This document shows positions 1-7,141 of a stretch of 64,000 bases of DNA, in pieces; the first letter of the stretch is position 1; every line of letters begins with the position of its first letter. Location of the stretch: NCBI RefSeq assembly GCF_000426305.1, contig NZ_AUFC01000012.1, positions 35,373-99,372 on the forward strand. The letters run 5' to 3'. This stretch comes from Anaerovorax odorimutans DSM 5092 (lineage in GTDB: Bacteria > Bacillota > Clostridia > Peptostreptococcales > Anaerovoracaceae). A model generated the notes under the pieces. It searched no databases, had not been told where the DNA came from, and saw only the letters and a program-made list of their open reading frames with translations. The translations under genes and the position numbers were made by a program.

Positions 1-1
1 A

Positions 2-208
2 TTTAATACTGAAGTTTTTGACGCAGAGAATATTTTACTTTACATATCTTGCGGTAAAGATATATCAATACAAGTTATTAATAAAATTGCATCTGAAATA
101 AAATCACATGTTAAACTTGAAGTACAGATAAAACTTGGATGTGGAATAAGTGATGATGAAAATATAATTCATGTTTATGTAATATACAGCAGAAATAAAA
201 GAATATAA
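2..208 (+). CDS. FtsZ/tubulin-like protein, C-terminal part (5' end outside window)
   Basis: An open frame enters from the left edge and stops at 206-208, giving 68 visible residues. The segment starting ILLYISCGKDISIQVINKIA and continuing to IKLGCGISDDENIIHVYVIY follows the layout of the FtsZ C-terminal domain: the family has an 'LFNITGG.DLTL.EV..AA' strand-loop-helix, then 'IIFGA.ID..L.D.I.VTVIATG'. The glycine-rich turn (SCGKD for TGGPD) and the final strand are conserved, but several residues that are near-invariant in cell-division FtsZ differ. There is no conserved C-terminal tail peptide, since the frame stops right after the last strand. I infer a divergent FtsZ-like paralogue rather than the housekeeping gene. 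The N-terminal GTPase domain would settle this but lies outside the window. Confidence 0.5.
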   Translation, partial: FNTEVFDAENILLYISCGKDISIQVINKIASEIKSHVKLEVQIKLGCGISDDENIIHVYVIYSRNKRI

Positions 209-255
209 ATTTTATGTAAGACGCATTATTTTAGCTATATGAGGTACAAGGAATT

Positions 256-960
256 ATGGAAAATTTGATGAAGAATGATATAGCTTATTTAGAAGAACAG
301 TTATTCAGTAAATGGAAAAAAGAACGTAATTATGATTATTTTATAAAAGATGGAGTTGTTAATCCTCAAGTTTGGGAAAAACAAAAAATTAAGATAACTT
401 TTGTTCTAAAAGAAGCTAATTGGGAAAACGAGGATGTTGATATGAAGGCTTGGATTTTATCTGAATCAAGCCCTACATATTGGAAAACTTGGAATAATAT
501 TTCAAGATGGACAAAAGGTATTTTAGAAGGTGGGGAGTATCCAGTCCATGTTTCTAAAAAAGATAAAACATATTGGCTCAGCAGAATTAGCTTTATAAAT
601 CTAAAAAAGGTAGGCGGCGATAGTAAAGCCAATGATAAGGAAATTCGTAAATATGCAATAAATGATTCAAAATATCTTCTGGAGCAGCTTAATATTTATC
701 GTCCGGATATTATTATTTGCTGTGGTCGTGGAACGGGTAAAAATGCTGATTTATTGTATGAAGAAATATTAGGAGAAAATACATTGACTAAATGGCAGCC
801 GCCAATAAACGGATTTAACTATTTCTATACTCAATTTTATGGAAAAGAAAATAAAACTCCTGTTATTTCATTTTATCATCCGCAAAGAATCGCAAGTCAT
901 GAAGTTTTTGAAAATTGGTATAAGGATATATGCACTATTGCAGAAAGTTTAGTGCGATAA
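256..960 (+). CDS. Uracil-DNA-glycosylase-superfamily-like protein of unknown function
   Basis: This is a 234-residue soluble protein starting at an ATG preceded by AAGGAAT. I do not recognise a characterised orthologue. Three elements are placed as in the UDG fold: a first strand ending in a polar loop (FVLKEANWE, residues 49-57), a middle strand (RPDIIICCGRGTG), and a late strand ending in His-Pro (FYHPQRIA, His208). UDG enzymes bind DNA with a late HPS/HPxx loop and use a polar first loop. The central region is rich in Trp and Lys. It follows the FtsZ-like gene by 47 bp and may be co-transcribed with it. DNA repair or a defence-related nucleotide function are both possible; the sequence alone does not decide. 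Confidence 0.5.
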   Translation: MENLMKNDIAYLEEQLFSKWKKERNYDYFIKDGVVNPQVWEKQKIKITFVLKEANWENEDVDMKAWILSESSPTYWKTWNNISRWTKGILEGGEYPVHVSKKDKTYWLSRISFINLKKVGGDSKANDKEIRKYAINDSKYLLEQLNIYRPDIIICCGRGTGKNADLLYEEILGENTLTKWQPPINGFNYFYTQFYGKENKTPVISFYHPQRIASHEVFENWYKDICTIAESLVR

Positions 961-1008
961 AAGACCAGATATCAAAGTAAAAGCTTCTAAATAAGTACAT
1001 ACTTTCTG

Positions 1009-1248
1009 CTATTTCAGTAATTCATCATAACTGGTATGCAATACTTCTTTAATTCCTTTAAGTTGAGATGCGTATATGTGTTGTATTCCACGTTCGATTT
1101 TTACTAGAGATTCACGTGTAATAGAAATTCCTTTTAAATTTAATAAACGTACAAGTTCTGTTTGCCCAATTTTTTTAGAGGTTCTTATTTCACGTATATT
1201 TTTACCAATTGAAATTAAATTATCTGATTTTATTTTTTGCTCATACAT
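1009..1248 (-). CDS. XRE-family HTH transcriptional regulator (small)
   Basis: This 79-residue protein is essentially one helix-turn-helix domain. The helix pair around residues 16-55 includes IREIRTSKKIGQTELVRLL, then ITRESLVKIERG, the usual XRE recognition-helix pattern. There is no additional effector or peptidase domain. The reverse-strand start follows a good GGAGGAGTT ribosome site. It is divergent from the small protein at 1363, and the intergenic region carries repeated AGTCC half-sites, so it probably represses that gene and itself. Confidence 0.85.
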   Translation of the reverse strand: MYEQKIKSDNLISIGKNIREIRTSKKIGQTELVRLLNLKGISITRESLVKIERGIQHIYASQLKGIKEVLHTSYDELLK

Positions 1249-1283
1249 ATGAAAAACTCCTCCTAAATTTTTGAACTTGTTTT

Positions 1284-1342
1284 AGTCCTAATATTCTTTA
1301 TTTTAAAGTTATTTTTTGTTATAATGGGACTAATATAAGTCC
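1284..1342. promoter_or_regulatory. Promoter -10 and probable XRE operator (AGTCC half-sites)
   Basis: A TATAAT box lies at 1320-1325. Overlapping the expected transcription start is an inverted repeat GGACT-AATATA-AGTCC (1327-1342). A further AGTCC half-site is at 1284-1288, between the divergent genes. Position and symmetry fit an operator for the adjacent XRE regulator; this is inference. Confidence 0.5.
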
Positions 1343-1362
1343 TATATTTTGTAGGATATTAT

Positions 1363-1587
1363 ATGAGCATGGAAGATATATATATAATTGCAAAGAAAAA
1401 TGGAATTACTGTTGCCAAATTAAAAAATGAAATGCAGGAAGCGATAAATATGGCATATAAAAATCCACATGATGATGGTATTACAAAAGCATATCAAAAC
1501 AAGATTCCTTGTAAAGATTATATTCCAACGGTAAATGAATTTATTTACTATGTAATTAATGAAACAAATAAAAGAAAAGATAAATGA
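1363..1587 (+). CDS. Small conserved hypothetical protein (possible Spo0A C-terminal-like fold)
   Basis: This 74-residue protein begins with an HTH-like helical segment (IYIIAKKNGITVAKLKNEMQ) followed by EAINMAYKNP and KIPCKDYIPTVNEF. Small clostridial proteins of this type are sometimes annotated as related to the Spo0A C-terminal domain, because 'EAI..A' helices and an 'IP' segment recur, but the likeness here is weak. It is divergently transcribed from the XRE regulator and probably controlled by it. Rubredoxin lies about 160 bp downstream. Function unknown. Confidence 0.5.
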   Translation: MSMEDIYIIAKKNGITVAKLKNEMQEAINMAYKNPHDDGITKAYQNKIPCKDYIPTVNEFIYYVINETNKRKDK

Positions 1588-1746
1588 TATTTAAACTATA
1601 TGATATGATGTAAAAAAACAAAGCGAGATGGGGATTAAATAATTTTGAATAATTGTTTATTTTGTGCAAGTATTGGGTAAAACTAAAAATATACTTATTA
1701 AACAAAAAAACAATTTAAATTTGAATTAAAACAAGGAGGTCAAGTT

Positions 1747-1905
1747 ATGAACAAATATGTATGTAGTGTCTGCGGTTATGTATATGATGAAGCGGAAGGT
1801 ATTCCATCTGATGGAATTGAGCCAGGTACAAAATGGGAAGATTTACCTGAAGATTGGGTTTGTCCGTTATGCGGAGTCGGCAAAGATGAATTTGAATTGC
1901 AGTAA
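1747..1905 (+). CDS. Rubredoxin
   Basis: This 52-residue protein carries the two iron-binding knuckles CSVCGY and CPLCGVG, with the typical aromatic core ([19 protein letters not shown]). Rubredoxins hold one Fe in four cysteines and pass single electrons in anaerobes to rubrerythrins, flavodiiron proteins or superoxide reductases, which clear oxygen and peroxide. A perfect AAGGAGGT site lies 6 bp before the ATG. It appears monocistronic, ending in a hairpin terminator at 1951. The protein is complete, with the family's normal length. Confidence 0.97.
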   Translation: MNKYVCSVCGYVYDEAEGIPSDGIEPGTKWEDLPEDWVCPLCGVGKDEFELQ

Positions 1906-1950
1906 AGCAATTATACTTAAAAATATGTAAGATTAATAATTTAGAATAGG

Positions 1951-1980
1951 CGTGAGGGTTTTACTCTCACGTTATATTTT
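1951..1980 (+). terminator. Rho-independent terminator of rubredoxin gene
   Basis: The CGTGAG/CTCACG stem (1951-1956 with 1967-1972) is followed by a T-rich tail. The stretch from here to 2471 (about 490 bp) is AT-rich, with no gene that I can see; it probably ends in the promoter of the kinase gene. Confidence 0.7.
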
Positions 1981-2471
1981 TATAAAATATAAAAATATAT
2001 TTTACTTCCTAAAGAATATTTAGTACCATATGATTATTCAAAATAAAAATTCAAAATAACGGAATATATACACTTTAAAACAAATTTTAAAGTTAAAAAT
2101 ATGATAAGGTAGCGTTTAAAGGAATATAAGTTATTTTTATTAAATTAATTTTAGATTTATAGCTTTATTTCTCTATCTTGATCATTGTAGTTAAATAAGT
2201 AAGTCTTTTTAAATTTTATTTTTCTTTTGTAAATAATTTTATACTAACAATTATTAAGTATACTTATGAATTTTGTGTTGAAAATAAGGACAATAAATAA
2301 ATTTTAAAATTACTAATAGAATTATGAAATCTTTTATATTTAAGTATACGGAATTTTTGGCTTTAGAAGTTTTTCTAAGGTTTATATAAAATGTGGTTTT
2401 GCATTTTTATAAAATTATATATAATACCTGTAGGTTATTAGCATTTTTATCGTTTTTTAGGAGGCTTATTT

Positions 2472-3749
2472 ATGAACAAATTAAAGCATACTTTTATCGT
2501 AGCTTTTTCCATAGCATTTGCATCATTATTTAATATAGATATATTTATAAAAGGCTTTATTATTACACTTTCTATTATTCTTTTCCCTATTTTTCTAGAC
2601 AATTATTATAAATTAAATCCTATAAAAACAGCTATAGTAACAGGGATTGTATCTCCGGTTTTCAGAGAGCTGATAGTGTATTTTCAGATAGGCGATTTAG
2701 AACAATCCTTAGCACTTGTTTCTCCGGATGTTGTATTTTATTTTACTTACGGAATTGTTTATTATTTTCTTTATTATAACAGGGAAAAGGATTATACCAG
2801 ATTTTTCTTTACAATCTTAGCTTGTGATTTCATTTCTAACATAGCGGAAATGTCAGTTAGGACAAGCGTTATAAAATATAATGTAAAAATTATTGAAGGA
2901 TTAATTATAATAGCTTTAATAAGGTCAATTATTGTTTTGGTAATTACAATGATTTTCAGACATTACAAAGCTTTTCTAATAAAAGAGGACCATGAGGCAC
3001 GATATCGTAAACTTATGATTTTGACATCTAGCTTTAAAAGTGAAATCTATATCATGAATAAAAATATGAACGAAATTGAAGATATTACTAAAAAAGCTTT
3101 TAAAGCATATAAGATTATAGAAGAACAAAATTATTTAGATGAATTAAAAAAATTAGCCTTGGATATTTCAAAAGATATTCATGAAATAAAAAAAGGATAT
3201 ATGAGAGTAGTAGCAGGTCTTGAAGATATTTCCATTGAGCAGCTTGATGTTTCTAAGATGAGTATTCGTGATATTATTCGTATTTTAAAATTTGATATTG
3301 ATGAACAAATAAGACATGAAAACTTAGATATAATTTTCTATACAGAGGTTAAAACTAATTTTTATATAGAAGAACATTTTTATTTAATGTCTATTCTTAA
3401 AAATTTAACAGTAAATTCTATCGAGAGTTTAGATGGTAAAAAAAATGGTAAAGTTAATTTGAAAGTTTTTCAAATAGAAGGGTACTATATTATTGAAGTT
3501 ATAGATAATGGAAATGGAATAAAAAGTAGTAATGCTGATTATATATTCAATCCGGGATTTTCCACTAAATTTGACAAAGAAACTGGAGATATAAGCAGAG
3601 GCGTGGGACTGACTTTAGTTAGAGATTTAATTCAAGATGTATTTAAAGGAAGTATTTCTTTTAAATCCGAAGAAAAAATAGGAACAATTTTTACTGTAAA
3701 AATTCCCGTTAGTTCTCTGACAATTGAGAATCTTTATTTAAATCAGTAA
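2472..3749 (+). CDS. GlnK (YcbA)-type sensor histidine kinase
   Basis: This 425-residue sensor has five or six membrane helices in the first ~165 residues. A cytoplasmic linker follows, with a phosphoacceptor region KDIHEIKKGYMR (His237). The ATPase domain has an N box (ILKNLTVNSIESL, Asn315), a G1 box (IDNGNGI) and a G2 box (GVGLTLVRDLI). The DIHEIKK phosphoacceptor form and the paired YcbB-type regulator at 4131 match the Bacillus GlnK/GlnL glutamine-sensing system. The gene has an AGGAGG ribosome site. No glutaminase or glutamine transporter lies next door, so the target genes are unknown. An RNA-like tandem repeat separates it from its regulator. Confidence 0.82.
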   Translation: MNKLKHTFIVAFSIAFASLFNIDIFIKGFIITLSIILFPIFLDNYYKLNPIKTAIVTGIVSPVFRELIVYFQIGDLEQSLALVSPDVVFYFTYGIVYYFLYYNREKDYTRFFFTILACDFISNIAEMSVRTSVIKYNVKIIEGLIIIALIRSIIVLVITMIFRHYKAFLIKEDHEARYRKLMILTSSFKSEIYIMNKNMNEIEDITKKAFKAYKIIEEQNYLDELKKLALDISKDIHEIKKGYMRVVAGLEDISIEQLDVSKMSIRDIIRILKFDIDEQIRHENLDIIFYTEVKTNFYIEEHFYLMSILKNLTVNSIESLDGKKNGKVNLKVFQIEGYYIIEVIDNGNGIKSSNADYIFNPGFSTKFDKETGDISRGVGLTLVRDLIQDVFKGSISFKSEEKIGTIFTVKIPVSSLTIENLYLNQ

Positions 3750-3825
3750 AATTATGATTATTTTTGAAGCATTGTGAAGCACTATGAAAAAATGTGATAT
3801 TATATACAATAATAGGAAGCTTTTA

Positions 3826-3990
3826 TTATAACATGCCACAAGTTCTCCAAACATGTTTCAATGGTTTCCTCCTTACAGCAACGCTGTATTAATCATAGAA
3901 AACATTATATCATGACTCAGGTTATCCAAGCATGATTCAATGATTTCTTCCTCTCAGCAACGCTGTTTTAATTATAGGAATCATTATATC
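3826..3990. repeat. Tandem 79-nt direct repeat with conserved, covarying hairpins (candidate structured RNA)
   Basis: Two gap-free copies (3826-3904 and 3905-3983) are about 81% identical, and a third copy appears to start at 3984 (TTATATC). Each unit has stem A (AACATG/CATGTT in copy 1, ATCATG/CATGAT in copy 2; the A-T to T-A swap keeps the pair). It also has outer stem B (AATGRTTTC with GRAANCATT) enclosing an invariant hairpin CAGC-AAC-GCTG. TCCAA, TTCAATG and CAGCAACGCTGT are unchanged. It lies between the kinase gene and the regulator gene. I cannot match it to a named RNA family, and the strand is uncertain. Confidence 0.65.
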
Positions 3991-4130
3991 TTAATATTTT
4001 TATAGAAATATATTTAAAAATATTTGTAATAAAGTTAAAAATTATAAAATGTTTATTTTTTGGAAAAGTGTGTATATTTAAAGAACATTCCGAAGATTAC
4101 TGAGATTTGTTTAGTAAAGGAGGATCAGTA

Positions 4131-4964
4131 ATGAAATATTACATTGTAGATGATGATGTTAATATAGTAAAAATATTGACTAATATTATTGAGCAAAAGG
4201 ATATTGGTGAAGTAGTAGGTTATTCTTATGATGGTGAGAAGGCTTTAAAAGATATTATTTTAAAAAGTCCTGATATTGTTTTTGTTGATTTTTTAATGCC
4301 TCAAAAAGATGGAAACAGTTTAGTAAAAGAAATAAAAACCATTAAGCCTATGATTAATTTTATAATGATTTCACAAATATCAGATAAAGAATTGATTTCT
4401 GAAGTTTATAAATCAGGTATTGAATTTTTTATTACTAAGCCTATAAATATAATAGAAGTTGAGAAAGTTACAGCACTTGTAGCTGAAAAAATACAGATGG
4501 CAAATTTATTATCAAACATAAAAGAAATGTTTGGCAATACAGAAATAAAAGAACAATCAAAACCTGATAAATTAAAAGAAATAAAATATTTGTTGAATAT
4601 GCTTGGAATGTTAGGGGAAAAAGGGACTGGTGACATTTTGCTTATATGCGAATATTTGATGAATAAAAATTCCGACTATACTCATGAAACTATTCCTGAA
4701 ATGTGTATACAGATTAATGAAAATCCAAAGATATTAAAGCAAAGAATAAGAAGAGCTATAAAAAAAGGTCTTATTAATATGGCTTATTTAGGAATAGAAG
4801 ACTTCTATAATGATATATTTCAAAATTATTCTAATGTTTTCTTTGATTTTGAAAGCGTAAAAAAGGAAATGGATTATGTCAGAAAAAAGAGTTTGGCGGG
4901 AGGTCAGGTCAACATTGATAAATTTATTGAAAGATTGATACTTCAAAGCCAAGATAAATTTTAA
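4131..4964 (+). CDS. GlnL (YcbB)-type response regulator
   Basis: This 277-residue regulator pairs with the kinase at 2472. Residues 1-120 form a receiver domain with acidic pocket Asp7-Asp8-Asp9, phosphoacceptor Asp53 (VFVDFLMPQKDG) and a conserved K-P pair (FITKPINI). The C-terminal half has no OmpR- or NarL-type HTH. It matches the all-helical YcbB-type output domain (LGEKGTGDILLICEYL, then KILKQRIRRAIKKGLINMA). The upstream ATG at 4107 lacks its own site; AAAGGAGG at 4116-4123 points to the ATG at 4131. A strong hairpin terminator follows the stop. Confidence 0.82.
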   Translation: MKYYIVDDDVNIVKILTNIIEQKDIGEVVGYSYDGEKALKDIILKSPDIVFVDFLMPQKDGNSLVKEIKTIKPMINFIMISQISDKELISEVYKSGIEFFITKPINIIEVEKVTALVAEKIQMANLLSNIKEMFGNTEIKEQSKPDKLKEIKYLLNMLGMLGEKGTGDILLICEYLMNKNSDYTHETIPEMCIQINENPKILKQRIRRAIKKGLINMAYLGIEDFYNDIFQNYSNVFFDFESVKKEMDYVRKKSLAGGQVNIDKFIERLILQSQDKF

Positions 4965-4999
4965 AATATTTTATTACAACTGAACATAAAAATACTTTA

Positions 5000-5037
5000 A
5001 AAATCATAAAAATTAAATTTTTTATGATTTTTTTTGT
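5000..5037 (+). terminator. Rho-independent terminator after response regulator
   Basis: The AAATCATAAAAA arm pairs with TTTTTTATGATTT and is followed by a run of eight or more T. It closes the kinase/regulator unit. Confidence 0.75.
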
Positions 5038-5100
5038 TAAAAAAATATATTTTTTGAAGAATTTTGAGACAAATTGAAACCTATATGTATAATCCTAATT

Positions 5101-5941
5101 GTTCAGTTTGTACATCCGTGTTTCGGGTTTGTAGTAATCCTTGCAGATATGGAGGCAGTTATATAGACTGACTCAGAAAAAGAATTCGGAGAAATAGCAT
5201 TAGAAGGAGCATTACTTTATCCTCCAATAATCTTTTGTGTAGTACCGGGAAAAAATGAAATGAAACAGCACAAAAATATTTTCTAATATTGGGAATCGAT
5301 TTCCAAGATCTGTACCTGAAAAACAAGGAGTTTATCTGGGAGAGTAGAGCGGAAAATTTAAAGCCTATGAATATGTATTAGATAGAAATAATTAGAAAAA
5401 ATAGCCATAAACCTTAATAAGCCAAATCAGGAAAACCTTGATAAAATAACATTAGAAGAAGCAGCGCAATATATAGAAGAAAGTCATTTCATACCCGGAA
5501 GCATACTTCTAAAAGTACAGACTGCAATGAAATTTGTAAGAGTAATTCCAACTAAAAAGCTATATGTACCTCCTTATATAAAGCAACGGATGCTCTTGAT
5601 GGAAACGCGGGGACAGTTATTACTTTTGCATAGATTCTAGTACCCTCATCTAAAAGTCCTCATTCTCACATTTAATAAAAAACCAATTCCCTCTCCTATA
5701 GGGGAGAGGGTTGGGTGAGGGTCAAAATATGTTTTGTTCTATTATCTTATTTTATTTTTCTTAATGTAAATTATATTCCTCAATATATGTAATCATAAAT
5801 TTTTTTAACTGACTCTAATAATTATCTATGACTGTAACAGAAAGAGATGGAAGAAAAAAGGAATTATGGACACCATACGATAATGCTACAAGGCCAGATT
5901 TAGCAATAATAACAAATAACTTCTTAATATTTATGAGTTAA
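5101..5941 (+). pseudogene. Decayed coding remnants (several short broken frames)
   Basis: The region has protein-like stretches interrupted by stops. From 5101 a frame reads VQFVHPCFGFVVILADMEAV, a stop, then EKEFGEIALEGALLYPP. Near 5290 comes GNRFPRSVPEKQGVYLGE, a stop, then GKFKAYEYVLDRN. Around 5415-5640 there is LNKPNQENLDKITLEEAAQY and onward. At 5827 a short frame with ELWTPYDNATRPDLAIITNN ends at 5940. GNRFP...PGVYxGExG...KF-type segments recall the C-terminal regions of secreted or polymorphic-toxin proteins, but I cannot assign the family. No intact ORF above 60 codons exists here. Probably remains of one or two transferred genes. Confidence 0.45.
5648..5723. repeat. REP-like palindromic intergenic element
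   Basis: A nested palindrome sits in otherwise AT-rich DNA: CCCTCTCC pairs with GGAGAGGG around a short loop (about 5690-5711). It is flanked by ACCCTCAT on the left and GTGAGGGT on the right. The G/C-rich 'GGGAGAGGG-TTGGGTGAGGG' form is widespread as an extragenic repeat in bacteria, and base composition differs sharply from its surroundings. Confidence 0.6.
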
Positions 5942-5993
5942 TAGATTAGCTAATTATAGATAAAGTTAAATTATTAAATTATATAAATCCGGT

Positions 5994-6036
5994 TTAAGCT
6001 GTAATAAAAATATTTAATATTTTTATTACAGCTTAA
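5994..6036. repeat. Perfect 21-bp inverted repeat
   Basis: The arms, beginning TTAAGCTGTAATAAAAATA, are exact reverse complements around a single central base. No clear T-run follows, so it may be a bidirectional terminator or the scar of a mobile element at the edge of the decayed region. Confidence 0.6.
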
Positions 6037-6121
6037 TTAAATGAAAATTTTTTAAATAGATTGACTTCCACAATATATAGGGGTAAAATGGAATAGAACA
6101 CAATAGATAGGGGGAATATTA

Positions 6122-6403
6122 ATGGAAATTATCGTAAAAGGTCAAGAGATTGATCAAAAAGAGAAGCAGGCATATGTTAAATATTTGGAAGAAAAATACA
6201 ATCGTAAGATTGCAAGCCTTGAAATTAAATTAGATGATGATTATGTAGATTTAAGCTATCATTTTCAGCCGGAGCCATTTGAAAGAATACGAAGGATTAC
6301 AGGGTATTTAACTGGAACTTTAGATTCATGGAATAATTCAAAACGAGCAGAAGAAGCTGATAGAGTAAAGCACAGTCTTGAATCTAGTATGGAAATGATA
6401 TAG
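6122..6403 (+). CDS. Small protein resembling the C-terminal glycyl-radical region of anaerobic ribonucleotide reductase (NrdD)
   Basis: This 93-residue protein carries FERIRRITGYLTGTLDSWNN followed by SKRAEEADRVKH (residues ~54-85). Anaerobic ribonucleotide reductases end in the same order of elements: R-[IV]-x-G-Y-L around the radical glycine, an FN/WN pair, GK/K..E and RVKH. The usual glycyl-radical signature has C, S or A before the Gly; here it is Thr, and the following G/A/C/V is Thr. It has no catalytic barrel, so it cannot be a reductase itself. GTATTTAAC-type neighbours give no operon partner, and it ends in its own terminator. GGGGG ribosome site. It could be a radical-domain spare part, a regulator, or a structural paralogue. 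Confidence 0.55.
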   Translation: MEIIVKGQEIDQKEKQAYVKYLEEKYNRKIASLEIKLDDDYVDLSYHFQPEPFERIRRITGYLTGTLDSWNNSKRAEEADRVKHSLESSMEMI

Positions 6404-6447
6404 AATACTTTTATTCAGACTTTAATCTTATAAATTTATACTAAATA

Positions 6448-6474
6448 AAAACCCTAGAGAAATCTAGGGTTTTA
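6448..6474 (+). terminator. Rho-independent terminator
   Basis: AAAACCCTAGA pairs exactly with TCTAGGGTTTT around a GAAA loop. The T-run comes from the stem end. It may act in both directions. Confidence 0.8.
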
Positions 6475-6680
6475 TGATTAAAAAACTCAGTATACTAAAT
6501 AAATTTTGTAAAGTATTAATATTTTAAAATAAATTTTAAAACTTAATTGGATAAACTTAACTTTTATTAAGCAATATAATAAACATAGAGCATATACATA
6601 ACAAAATATCAGATATAATTTTAGTTGATTATATTTTAGGGTATAAATAATTATTCTAAATAAAGAAAGGCAGATATGTT

Positions 6681-7016
6681 ATGATAAACGATAATTTACC
6701 GATTGGATTATTTAATGGTACAGTAGCTACTACAAATGGATTATATAGGATAAAAGATATAGATTCTGAAACAGCAAAAAAATATATAAAGAAAAATGGA
6801 TTTATATCAGCAATTGGTCATAAAGCTACAGCTGAAATTATGTCAGAATTATTGGAAGATAATATTTTAATGAATAGAATTGAATTCTTCCAACAAATAG
6901 GGCAGATTGCTATTGTTTTTAAATTAAATGAAAGGCCGCCGGAAGGGGAGATATTAGACCGAAAAGAGATTGAACGTATTGGATATAGCCTGAAAATAAT
7001 GGAAAGGCTTGAATGA
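6681..7016 (+). CDS. DUF1874 protein, AcrIII-1/Crn2-type cyclic-tetra-adenylate ring nuclease (orphan)
   Basis: This 111-residue protein matches the DUF1874 (STIV B116-like) family along its length. It has a short N-terminal strand, an acidic helix, the signature SAIGHKATAEIMSELL (His47), then NR (Arg66), and a last strand ending in FKLNERPPEG (Arg85, Glu88). In the characterised viral enzyme AcrIII-1 the conserved His, Arg and Glu residues at these places bind and cleave cA4, the second messenger of type III CRISPR. Bacterial homologues (Crn2) act as ring nucleases beside type III loci. No cas gene, CARF protein or repeat array is visible in this window. The gene stands alone, so it may be a captured viral anti-CRISPR or act in trans. 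Confidence 0.85.
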   Translation: MINDNLPIGLFNGTVATTNGLYRIKDIDSETAKKYIKKNGFISAIGHKATAEIMSELLEDNILMNRIEFFQQIGQIAIVFKLNERPPEGEILDRKEIERIGYSLKIMERLE

Positions 7017-7141
7017 TTCTCTTAATAAAAACTTGTAGTGATTTATGTTTAAATTAAAAATAAAATTTATAGATAATTGTAATTTAGCAATGTAATTCTA
7101 GTTATAAAAATATTACATAAATGAAAGGAATAGTTATAAGA

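Noticed and set aside
3826..3990. CRISPR array
   Set aside because: The repeat units directly adjoin without unique spacers, differ at ~19% of positions and are 79 nt long; no cas genes nearby.
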